A stretch of 64,000 nt of DNA from Tritrichomonas musculus (lineage: Eukaryota; Parabasalia; Tritrichomonadida; Tritrichomonadidae). Below the pieces are notes generated by a model, which was not told the origin of the DNA, made no database searches, and saw nothing but the letters and a program-made list of their open reading frames with translations. The first letter of the stretch is position 1. Each line of letters starts with the position of its first letter. Positions 55,218 through 64,000 of the stretch are shown piece by piece. A program made the position numbers and the translations under genes. The DNA lies in NCBI GenBank assembly GCA_039105265.1, contig JAPFFF010000008.1:1054001-1118000 (forward strand), written 5' to 3'.

Positions 55218-55690
55218 TGTGAAATGTAAATAAAAAATGAAAAATAAAAAAGAAATATAAATTTGTGATTCTCGTTTGTGATGAGAGTTGGTGATATCAT
55301 TTGTGAATATTATTTTTTGCAAAAATCGTTCTAGGGTTTTCATGTTTGTGCACCTATCTTAGGAAGGTCATTTTTCGTGTTTCATCATGTAAAATTTAAA
55401 ATGTGAAATTGTAGATTGCCTATTGCGCATGTTGTAATCTTCTATGTAAGGTAGATAGCCCAAAATTCAGAAATTTGTATTTGTAGATGTGGTAGGGTTT
55501 TGGGGGAGTTTGCTGGGGATTTCAGAAAATTATTTAAATTATGTAAATTCGGTAATGGAAACGACGTCAAAAACTATAATGAGTATCACATTTGATTTTT
55601 TCATACCTGAGCTAGGTGCGCGGTAAGGTAGGGTGGTGTAAAATGTTCCAGTAGTTAATAGGGATGCACGTCGCACACATCATTACTACT
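55218..55690 (-). repeat. Right TIR of element C (473 bp)
   Basis: Reverse-complement partner of 33980-34452, ending CATCATTACTACT. No mismatch noticed on reading. Confidence 0.93.
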
Positions 55691-55696
55691 GAGGTG
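55691..55696. repeat. Target-site duplication of element C, right copy (GAGGTG)
   Basis: Identical to 33974-33979. A's capsid gene resumes here. Confidence 0.93.
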
Positions 55697-57312
55697 ACAA
55701 CACATTCTCTTTCGTTACCGAAGAGTTCCTCAACAAAGATGCTCCAATGCCAGTCGGTACAAAAACTCGTTTGAAGCTCACTCACTCAGGTCACACCATC
55801 AGCCAAATCGAGAAGGGATTCATCAACGCTACAGTCGAATTCAAGGTCAAGTTCCAGAACAACATCGCTGCTGACGCCATCTCTAAGATCGATACAGAAG
55901 GGTTGAACCTCATCTTCGTCGGCTTCAAGAACTCCGTTGAATTCATCGAAGACTGTAGATTCTGGGTTAACGGCAAGCTCATCGATACCTATCGCCAAGA
56001 CGAACTCATCCGCGAATCATTCGCATACAACTCCATCAAAGCACGTGACGCCAAAGCAGCCAACCCTCATGCACACTCCATCTGGGAGAACGTTATGAAC
56101 TACATGCCATGCAAGTGCGGTGTCTACATCCCATTAGCCAAGTTCGAAGGTGGAGCACCCGTTGACGTCAAACTCGATCTCATCATCCCATTCACAGACC
56201 AACTCGCACTCCAAGCCTGGCGCCTCTATCCTAACCGAATCCTCGGTGAAGTAGAAGAAGAGATCAGAACCTCTTTAGATGCCCTCGTTTGGTGCCAAAT
56301 CGATCCCAAAGCCGTTGCTGATGTACTCAAATTCATGAACTACGATGCCACCAAAGAGTACAGTTCACCATGGATACTCCCTATCACAGCCCACTTCACA
56401 CAGATTGGAATGCCAGCGAAGATCGTTCACGCAGTCACCGAGAAACCACTCAACACAGCAGTAGCTGACGCGAGCATTGACTTCAAAGCATCCTCCATCA
56501 ACGACGCCAAAGAGAACCACTGGACCGTCAAGTTCAATACCCTTCAGCTATACAACAACGGTGAGATCAAGATAGCGAGAACCAACTGTGCTGGATTTGG
56601 TGTCAAACCAAACGTCATCGAGGGATTGTACGAAGCACTTAAGACCCCAATCATCGTCCCTGCACAAGAACTCACTCGCGAGATCTTCGAAGGTACTGCC
56701 AAAGCTGAGGGATTAGACGTCTCGAAATCCATTCCACTCCGAAACGCCACAAACATCACACTCATGTTTCCACGTCATCCAGGGGATATCACATGCTTCC
56801 AGAACATCATGTACCAACACTGTCAGCTCACCGTCAACAAGAGACAATACCCAGATACCGAATTCGAAACAACTCATGATGGTAGATTCGTTCAACATCA
56901 ACTCATCGCGAATGAACTCGACGGATGCATCGAAGCCACTGACGAATTAGTCCGCTCGTTCTCTCTTGCACTCAACGATGAAGTTACTGGAAAGAGGTAC
57001 AAAGCCACATCAGCCGCGGATAACACATCATTCGGAATCAACTTCCAACTCGAACGCGGCAATGCTGGATACGTCTTTGATGGAATCGATACTGGATGCC
57101 ACTCCATCACAGTCAACTTCAAGGGACAACCAATCCACAAAGGTGAAGACGATACATACTTCTACCCAGATGTTCTCGATAACGGAACCGTCGTCAGAGA
57201 TGTTCATCCACCTGCTCCCGAGATGTGGATCTGCAGCGATACTTACTGGACATGGTCAATAGATGGTGGTGTTCGATACCACGCTAGAGGTGTCCCAGCA
57301 GGTTACGAGTAA
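55691..57312 (+). pseudogene. MCP: Major capsid gene of element A, main piece right of the C insertion
   Basis: Diverged relative of the B and C capsid proteins: ISQIEKGFINATVEFKVKFQ, FVGFKNSVEFIEDCRFWVNG, DELIRESFAYN, HSIWENVMNYMPC, LQAWRLYPNRILGEV, LRNATNITLMFPRHPGDITC and MWICSDTYWTWSIDGG near the end. Strong preference for C-ending codons. Cut by the insertion of element C; no other damage noted in this piece. Confidence 0.85.
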
Positions 57313-57365
57313 AGGGATCATTCACCGAGGTGCTGTTGCTGACTATTTTTACCGAAATCAAATCC

Positions 57366-57869
57366 ATGACGACATACTCTCAGCGAGTCTTCCACAACGT
57401 ACCCCTCCCCAATCGAATATCCTACAACATTGATCCGTATCGAGGTGATGCTCACGATGAATATGAAGACCTCAACGGTGACGGAGTCGTTGACGATTAC
57501 GAGAGACAGATGCAGAACATCCAATCCACTGAACCAACCACCAAGACGTACTTCATCACCAGAGACTACGACAACATACTACCACCAGAGTTCGTCAACT
57601 CATCGAATGATCGCTACATAGCGTTTCAGTACTGCAGAGCCACTTGTAAGCACTACCTCGATGGTGAAACCGAAGTCCATTGCTCCTTCGTTCCCCGTGA
57701 TGAGTACTGTGATTCGCTTGTGTGGTACGCCAATCTAGTTCCCCCTGACGACAACCGCAAATACGAGATCATCTCACGAAAGAACTCCTTCAAGGTATGG
57801 TTCACAGACGCGGAGGGTCATGAGATCAAGCCCGACAACTTCACCCTCTTCCTGAAACTCGAGTACTGA
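57366..57869 (+). CDS. Capsid-associated protein of element A with Ca-loop (167 aa)
   Basis: Starts behind GACTATTTTTACCGAAATCAAATCCATG. The N-terminal 50 residues hold EYEDLNGDGVVDDYERQM, an EF-hand/dockerin-like D-x-N-x-D-G-x-x-D loop. The rest matches the 110-aa and 109-aa proteins of B and C (FITRDYDNILPPEFVNSSND, RYIAFQYC, FKVWFTDAEGHEIKPDNFTL). In B and C this protein follows the integrase; here it follows the capsid gene directly. Likely minor capsid protein. Confidence 0.72.
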   Translation: MTTYSQRVFHNVPLPNRISYNIDPYRGDAHDEYEDLNGDGVVDDYERQMQNIQSTEPTTKTYFITRDYDNILPPEFVNSSNDRYIAFQYCRATCKHYLDGETEVHCSFVPRDEYCDSLVWYANLVPPDDNRKYEIISRKNSFKVWFTDAEGHEIKPDNFTLFLKLEY

Positions 57870-57902
57870 GACCCCCCACATCCTATTTTTAGTCGAAATC
57901 AA

Positions 57903-58238
57903 ATGACCGGTATATTAACCAAGCAGAACGCTATCGATAAAGCCCTTGTAGGGGGTACTCGAGATGGTGGTGGAGGGAACCAATTACTGGATAACCTTCA
58001 TGTATACCACAACGCGACCTTCGATGGAGACACCAAATTCGAGGGGTTCCTCGGTAGCAGTGTTACGTTCAAGTCCACTCCTGTGTTTCTGGAGCTTCTC
58101 GATATCATCGATATGAACCATTTCACTGAGGAATGTGACCTTGTTGGCAACAACATTGACGGCTTGTTCGAACATGAACTTGATCCATTCGGGAATGAAC
58201 TGAGGGTCTCTCGCATCGAAGTGTTTGGTGAGTGTTGA
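57903..58238 (+). pseudogene. Beginning of a fibre-like gene of element A (partial)
   Basis: The ATG follows CCTATTTTTAGTCGAAATCAAATG, the element start signal. The first about 50 residues are Gly- and Asn-rich (VGGTRDGGGGNQLLDNLHVY) with HNATFDGDTKFEG, a beta-helix/fibre-like pattern. Only this N-terminal part is recognisable, and the frame then runs antisense to the polymerase gene. Partial gene in a reduced element. Confidence 0.5.
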
Positions 58239-60350
58239 TGATGAGGACTTCACGCAGCAGCTGACTGATAGAGGGATGAGCTCACTGTTGATCGTGGTTG
58301 AGTCACCCGATTTGATGTTGACTTGATGCTCCATCGTCTCGAAGTCATAGGTCATGTAGAGTTGCTGAGGTTTCCATTCAAGGTCATGTGCGAGGCAGTA
58401 CTCGTAAACGGGGTGATTGAGGATGTGTGGACAGTAGGGTTCACTGATGCGTTCGGGAATGTACTTCTTCTTGAACTTGCCGTCGCAGTAGGAGATGTGT
58501 TTGTTCATTCGTTCTTGGCCATGTCTGTTCTCGTTGCGGACGACGTATGATCTGCATTTGGGGCAGATGAAGATGTTCGTCAACTTCTCAGCATCTATGA
58601 TGTACATGATGTGACAGACCATTCCATCAGAGAATAGAAGCGCGTTGAATGGAGTTCCATTCTTCTCGTCATACCACTGTTCTTGGATGTCGTAGCGGTT
58701 CTCATCAATGGAGTAGTTGTAGACGTTGACGTTGATGTGGTTCTTCATGGCAGACGCTTTCATCTCTTCGGTGGACATACCATTGAATGAATCGAGAATG
58801 GATTGAGCTGCTTTGGTTGGTCTCGTTGAGTATGTGACGCCATGGTCTTGGCAGAGAAGCTTTCGTGCTGCTGATGTTCGATGAACGATCGAGTACTTCT
58901 TGGTGGTTGGTTTGATGAGGTTCCCTAATTCAGGGTTCAAGCAAACACTCAGGAAACGGTACCAGCAGAGACCATCGTCATCGTTGTCCGTGATGAGTAA
59001 TCGTGATTTGACTAGCTCATCAGGGAGCTTCACCTTACCGGTGACCTTGACCAATCTCGACACCTTGAAGGCAACGGAAGTGACGTAGATGAGCTTCACA
59101 TTAGATTCAGTCGTTGAGTAGTTGAACAAGACGGATTCGATATAGTACTTGACCTTCTCGAGTTCATCGTTGAGTTGGATGAGGATGGGAATCTTGTTGG
59201 CGTTCTTGTAGTTGGTGGCGTTGATCTCACGTTCTTCGTAGGTGTAGTCGGTGATGTCATCGATATTGGTTCTTGGTGTTTCGAAGATCCCGGTGAGGTC
59301 GAACGTGATCTTGAATGGTTTGCGCTCGCTCTTGTAGACGGTGTTCTCAAGGAAGTTGAAGATGTCTTCGAGACGGTGGATGTCGTTGAGGTAGTACACA
59401 ACGATGGGTTTCTTGTCTTGGGTCTTGTTGACGATCTGTGTTCCATGATACTTCTTCTTCTGGAATGCTGCTTTGGCTTTCTCTTCATCGTTGGGTTCGT
59501 TGATGGTAAGGTATTCGGGATTCGATGACTTGAACTCGTGACCGAACTTGTCGAAGTAGTTGATCAGTTCTTCGTTTTCTTTCTCGAATAGCTTTACGGA
59601 GTATGGTTTGAGTGGAATCATCTCTTTGGGTGGAAGTGGACGAAGGAGAAATGGTTCGGTCATCAACTTATCCAACATGGCTTTGTATGCTGCTTTGGAT
59701 GTCTTGATTTGGGTTCTCTCTTTGGCGAGTCGTTCACGAAAACGATTCTTCAGGTGTTCGTGCTTGTTGAATTCGAAGGGGTTACTCAAAGGATCTGGTC
59801 GTGGATACAATTGCTTGAAGAACTCGTCATCGGCTTTCTTCTGCTCAAATCGTTTGCGTTCAACTCCGAGTCGTTCATTGAAGCGCTTCTTCAGGGATTC
59901 GTGCTTGAGGGCTTCGAAGGGGTTACTCAAAGGATCTGGTGGTAGATGAAAACGTAATTGATTGAGGAATCCGACATCGGTATCAATGTACCTTGTTGGA
60001 GGCCGTGGATGTTCGGGTGGTTGAGGGACAACTAAATGCTTCCCAGCTTTATATCCCTTCGCGAAGTTGTAGAAGGACATGAATTTGGTGTCATCGTTGT
60101 CGTAACCAAGTTCAAGGGCTCTATCGACGATGATACCGACTAACTCATCCACGAAACGGGACTTGTTCTGAGCGAATATCTCTTTGGTGACAATCCCTGT
60201 GATACCCAGTCTACGTTTGACTGTTTCCCATGATTCGTTGGTGACATCGTTGGGGATGTCCAGCATACGAGCTAATCGTTTTAGAGCTGCATACTTGACT
60301 ACGTTTACGTCATCGATTTCGACTGATTGATCGTAGTTCATTTCTTTCAT
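57984..60350 (-). pseudogene. POLB: Protein-primed DNA polymerase gene of element A (partial)
   Basis: N-terminal half only. Start MKEMNYDQSV behind TAAATTTTTTAACGCCCATG. It has a twofold repeat (DPLSNPFE..KHE.LK.RF.ERL, about 125-205), FGHEFKSSNPEYLTINEP, the OTU-like DDDGLCWYRF (about 453), CPKC...H...C (about 593) and the first exonuclease motif YDFET (about 667). The palm with the polymerase catalytic motifs is not present in A. The gene lies beside A's right TIR, as POLB is near a TIR in B and C. Confidence 0.82.
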
Positions 60351-60380
60351 GGGCGTTAAAAAATTTATGACCCATAAGCC

Positions 60381-60891
60381 ATCACCCCCACATGCAGACC
60401 CCTCACGAGATCACCCATCCACGAGATCACCCACACTCACCCACCCCGCTATTTATCGCTCATGAGGTATAAATAATATCTAGTAGTCGTCCATTTCACT
60501 CACTAACGAGACTCTTTACCGGGCATAACCACCACGAAAATCGTCACGGGATGGTCACAAACGAGGATCTCTCACGAGTGCCGTAACTACCCATTTAAGG
60601 GCCATTTTCGACGAATTTCGTATCTAGTAGTCGTCCATTTCGAGCATCGTAACTAGACCCTCCGAGTGTGCGATTCACGCGAGAAATACACGATGGACAT
60701 GTCACGTCGGAGTCACTGAAACCGCTGTTCTGACGATGTGCTTGTCGTCACGGAAACGGCCCATTTAAGGCCCATTTGGGGCTCTTTTTGGGACTTTCGA
60801 AAAACGCGTTTCCATGCTCGTAACTACCCATTTAAGGGCCATTTTCGACGAATTCGTATCTTGTAGTCAGACGCGCCTCCCCTACACTACT
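60381..60891 (-). repeat. Right TIR of element A (511 bp)
   Basis: Reverse-complement partner of 4738-5248, ending CCCCTACACTACT, followed by ACAAT and host coding sequence. Confidence 0.9.
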
Positions 60892-60896
60892 ACAAT
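60892..60896. repeat. Target-site duplication of element A, right copy (ACAAT)
   Basis: Same five bases as 4733-4737, at the inner edge of the host gene. Confidence 0.88.
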
Positions 60897-63743
60897 AGGA
60901 ATTTTGCTTAAATCTACCATCGATAATTTATGATTTATATTATAAATTGTTTGACTAATTAATAAAGGATCATGATATTTAGATTGTTCAATCTGTTTTG
61001 GATCAAAATCTGTGGCTCGGAATAATAAAGCTTTTTCCATTATATCGTTTTGAATATTTGTAATATTAAATGATTTAATAAGAAATGGTTTTAATTCTAT
61101 TATATAATACTTCAATAATATTGAAATTGTTTCATTTGAATATTCTGCAGGTTGTAAATGGCATATATAATTCGCAATCAATTTACCAAAGCTACTTGTC
61201 CAATGTTGAAGAATGTACTCAACTGAATTTAAGAAAACATTTGTAGAAATAAACATTCTTTTAATTGCAGGAAGTATTATATTTATATTTGATGGAACTG
61301 AATCAAAAAGATTATTGATTATTCTTGGATTTAAAATAGCAACTAAAATTTCTTCTGGAATATCAGATATGTATTTTTTGTCTAAAATTTTTAGGTTTTT
61401 TTCAAGAAACAAAGGTTCAATATTATCATTTATGTTTTCAAAACTTTGTAAGAAAATTCGTGCTGGCATTGAAAATTCTCTTTTATGGTGTTCATCTTTT
61501 GAATCATCTAGCCAATCAATTGACATGAATTGATCAATAGATAAAGAATCTGTTTTGATCATTATTAAATCATAATAAATTCCGTAGTCATATTTTTTTA
61601 TATCGTTTAATTTAATTTTTTTAATAAAGTTTTGATCTAATTTTTCGAAAAACTTGTTATTACTGTTTAAAAAAATAGCCTGTTTGGAAATGTCAATATC
61701 CGAGACATCTATGGAATTGATTTGTTCTTGATTCAAATAATCTATTTTATTAGTAATTAAAATATTGGCGATTTGAACATTTTTGGTATTAAATTTAACA
61801 ATCTGCACAGGTGACAAAAAATCAATTTTTTCTTTTAGTATCTTTAATTGCGTAGAATCATCTAAATTCTGTATTTTTATGCATTCAAGCTGTTTAGAAA
61901 TGATATCTTTGCACCTATTTTCTATAATTCTCTTCAACAATGTGTCTGGAATTATGTTGAAATCAATTTGTTGTATTTGTTTAGTATCTAATATGTCAAA
62001 ATTGTCATTTATGAAATTGATATATATATCTTGAACCAGCATTTCCAAATTTATTTGTTTAATTTGGTTTTCTTTTAATTTAAAATCATTTGCTATAGCA
62101 TAATTCAAAAAGTTTTTTTCAACATTACCAAAATCAATGGTGCCAAATGATTTAGATTTTGGATAAATCTCTGTGACCTGATCATTAGTTAAATACTTGG
62201 CAAATGAATGATTAATAAAGAAAATATCCAAATAGTTTTCATAATTGAAAATATTTAATTGTTCAATCTGAGATCTACTTAAATAATGCAATTTGCTTGC
62301 AATATCCAATTTATTAATCAGTGAACCAATAATTTTTTTATCATTAACTTTTTCAAAATTAATAGCTGAAATCTGATCTTCAGATATACTGATTGAAAAA
62401 TATATACAAAATTTGATTTGTAAAGTAACATCATCAATCATATTTATATTAACATGTTTAACTTGTTTATGATCCATGAATTCATAATTTTGGTTTTGAA
62501 AAAGAAACTCAATTAATTTTTTATTAGCATTTTTCCCAATTTCTTGAATTTTAATTTTTGGAATCTGATTTTTTGATATATTATTAATATTATCTGAAGA
62601 TATTATGATTCTGGCTATTTCAGGATCTTCCATATCCAATTGGGCTACCTGAGGAGGTTGAATTTTTTTATAATGATTTTTTAAAAAATGTAAAATATTA
62701 TCACGCGAAGAAAAGTTCAAGTCCATTTTGCTAATTTGTTCATCACTTAATTGTTCACACCAATTTTGAACCAAAAACTCTTTTTCCTTCATGTTAATAT
62801 GATCAATATTTATATCCTGAATATTTTTTTTGTTAACAAAAAATTTAAAAATGAAAAAATGGACATCTTTATTTTTGATCTCTTGAATGCTATTAATTTC
62901 AAATTGATTCTTTTTTTCTTGAGGAAGGTCATACTCTTGAAGCAAATCTATTAAAAAAGTTTTAGGAAACGTATTTATATCGATAAATTCGATACATTGA
63001 GAAATGATTTCTTTCGGCCATTCTTTGATTAAGAACAACAAAACATTTGAACAAAATAAAGAAGGATTTTTAAATATATAAATAATTGAAGATTGAAAAT
63101 CCTTTCTTAAATCATCGCGAATCTTGTCTGTATAATTAACTAAATATATAATCTTTAGCATTGAAGGCATTTCATTTAAAACGTCCTTTGGTAATTCATA
63201 TCTATCAGGATTTGAACAATATCTATTAAATCTGGTAAATGTTTTTATATTTTTAATTATTTCGATGATATCAATAAATTCTTTTGGTAATTTTGATTCG
63301 TCAATATTTTTTAAATTGTTATTTTGTGTTAAAAAATAAAATTGATCAAAAGAAAAATTAAAATATTTTTGGATAATAATTTTTTGATAAAAAGAAAAAT
63401 CTGATTGTTTAACTTCTGTCAAATCTATTTGATGAATTTGTTCTTTTGAAATTATTTCATTTTTATAATCAAATATCATGATAATGATTTGAAGTTGCAC
63501 ATATTTAAAGTTGATTGTTTGGATAAACTTAGTTAACTTTTCATCCATTAACATATTATCTTTTGATGATTGTATAAATATAGAAATCGTGTCTGGATTA
63601 AGAACTTTTAATTGTTCATTGGAAAGATTGCCAATTCTGCCATCTTTTAATGCATTAAATTGCTTTTCGGGAGATAATTTTTGTAGTTCCTTCGGATCAA
63701 TTGCTTTAAATTCACCATCGGACATATTCTCTATATCATGCAT
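60892..63743 (-). pseudogene. Host gene: helical LSxxQI-repeat protein, N-terminal 950 residues (split by A and D)
   Basis: A large host protein made of tandem units of about 30-45 residues, each centred on L-S-x-x-Q-[IL]-x-x-[IL]-[DN] (LSNEQLKVLN, LSDEQISKMD, ISEDQISAIN, LSRSQIEQLN, LTNDQVTEIY, DTKQIQQID, LNQEQINSID and more, roughly 15 in all), probably an alpha-solenoid. No catalytic motif, signal peptide or membrane segment is evident. Start MHDIENMSDGE is the first ATG after the initiator motif; MSDGE, six codons later, is an alternative. Very AT-rich, Ile/Asn/Lys-biased like other host genes. Coding is cut by element A at the 3' side and by D after a further 201 bp, so the locus should be inactive unless a shortened product is used. 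Function unknown. Confidence 0.78.
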
Positions 63744-63750
63744 AAAATTT

Positions 63751-63762
63751 AATGTGATGTGA
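63751..63762 (-). promoter_or_regulatory. Host initiator-like motif upstream of the repeat-protein gene
   Basis: On the minus strand TCACATCACATT contains two TCA-Y-W matches, with candidate +1 A at 63760 or 63755, 17 or 12 nt before the ATG. This fits the trichomonad initiator (TCA+1-Y-W) and its very short 5' leaders. The element genes lack it. Confidence 0.6.
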
Positions 63763-63767
63763 ATCAC

Positions 63768-64000
63768 TTCACAAGGATGTTTTGGAAATTTTTAAGTCGG
63801 CAAGTTGGAAAAAAAAAATATTATTAGACAAGTCTCAATTTTATTAATATTTTTATAGAGTTTGTGGAAGGGGGAAAAAAAAAAGAATTTTTCAACGAAA
63901 ACTTACCTTATCATTCTATGTATGCTAGTAATTTTTTCTTTGAAGAAAATTTTTTTCCTAATAATAGAATTTTTTTCAATGAATTGAATAAAAAAGTTTA
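63768..64000. other. Host intergenic upstream region, no gene seen
   Basis: AT-rich with several A and T runs (A10 near 63810, A11 near 63876). Nothing beyond the initiator region is supported. Confidence 0.6.

Larger units (their letters stand above)
33980..55690. mobile_element. Maverick/Polinton element C (21.7 kb, inserted in A's capsid gene; about three breaks)
   Basis: Complete with 473-bp TIRs beginning AGTAGTAATGATG and a GAGGTG duplication. Genes from left: 149-aa protein, ATPase (minus), 39-aa membrane protein (minus), 181-aa protein (minus), coiled-coil protein (minus), 79-aa protein, 132-aa protein (minus), amphipathic protein (minus), major capsid locus, HNH locus, integrase, 109-aa protein, 481-aa protein, structural protein (minus), fibre, HNH gene (minus), 99-aa protein (minus), polymerase (minus), 230-aa protein (minus). 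It looks close to whole, with about three apparent breaks. The TIRs look identical by eye, so this is the youngest element in the window. Coding sequence is much more AT-rich than A or B. Confidence 0.95.
4738..60891. mobile_element. Maverick/Polinton element A (outer shell, interrupted by B and C; broken)
   Basis: Bounded by 511-bp TIRs that start AGTAGTGTAGGGG and by the ACAAT duplication, inside a host gene. After setting aside nested elements B and C, about 8.7 kb belongs to A, well short of a usual 15-25 kb Maverick. Parts seen: a structural protein with Ca-loop-like motif, packaging ATPase, coiled-coil protein, amphipathic small protein, major capsid protein, a 167-aa capsid-associated protein, the beginning of a fibre-like gene and part of a protein-primed polymerase. 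No integrase was found. The element is broken: two element insertions plus loss of internal genes. Its TIRs differ at only about five positions by my count, so it is not old. Its coding sequence is richer in C-ending codons than B or C. Confidence 0.9.

Noticed and set aside
61213-63762. Plus-strand frames opposite the host repeat gene
   Set aside because: Shadows of a very AT-rich coding region, with no start context and no homologue.
1-64000. CRISPR arrays, tRNA or rRNA genes, bacterial defence systems
   Set aside because: No regular spacer array, cloverleaf or rRNA core was recognised on reading, and the gene content is eukaryotic plus Maverick.

Overview
The window is a trichomonad genome segment, most like Trichomonas vaginalis. 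The evidence is very AT-rich host sequence, a host gene with an initiator-like TCACA motif 12-17 nt before its ATG, and a dense stack of Maverick/Polinton giant DNA elements of the kind that make up much of that genome. No tRNA, rRNA, CRISPR array or bacterial-type gene was seen. Nearly everything here is virus-like fossil sequence, split among four elements named D, A, B and C for this annotation.

Layout. (1) 1-4536: right end of element D, with two large fibre/coiled-coil genes and a terminus ending ACTACT. (2) 4537-4737: a 201-bp piece of a host gene on the minus strand; the larger N-terminal part of that gene is at 60892-63743. (3) 4738-60891: element A, inserted in the host gene, with 511-bp terminal inverted repeats (TIRs) and a 5-bp target duplication (ACAAT). 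A is the outer shell and is itself interrupted twice. (4) 5349-31060: element B (25.7 kb, 307-bp TIRs, 6-bp duplication AAGCAA), inside A's first structural gene. (5) 33980-55690: element C (21.7 kb, 473-bp TIRs, 6-bp duplication GAGGTG), inside A's major capsid gene. (6) 60892-64000: host gene and its upstream region.

B and C each carry an almost full Maverick set: protein-primed DNA polymerase B, retrovirus-like integrase, packaging ATPase, double jelly-roll type major capsid protein, a small amphipathic capsid-associated protein, a fibre-like protein, a large structural repeat protein and several small conserved proteins, including a membrane peptide of 56 aa (B) or 39 aa (C) found by reading the gaps. 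A carries a reduced set (structural protein, ATPase, capsid proteins, part of a polymerase) and no integrase. B looks nearly whole with about one apparent break. C is close to whole with about three. A is broken. HNH endonuclease genes sit at three different places in B and C. B also has a KilA-N protein.

How they fit together: the polymerase and integrase would copy and insert the element, while the ATPase, capsid proteins, amphipathic peptide and fibre make up a packaging and virion-like set. Gene starts in A, B and most of C and D share a T-run plus AAATG context that differs from the host initiator, and several gene ends in B and C carry hairpins. Insertion order: A and D into the host gene, then B and C separately into A. 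By TIR identity C looks youngest: I saw no mismatch between its repeats, against about five differences in each of A's and B's pairs.
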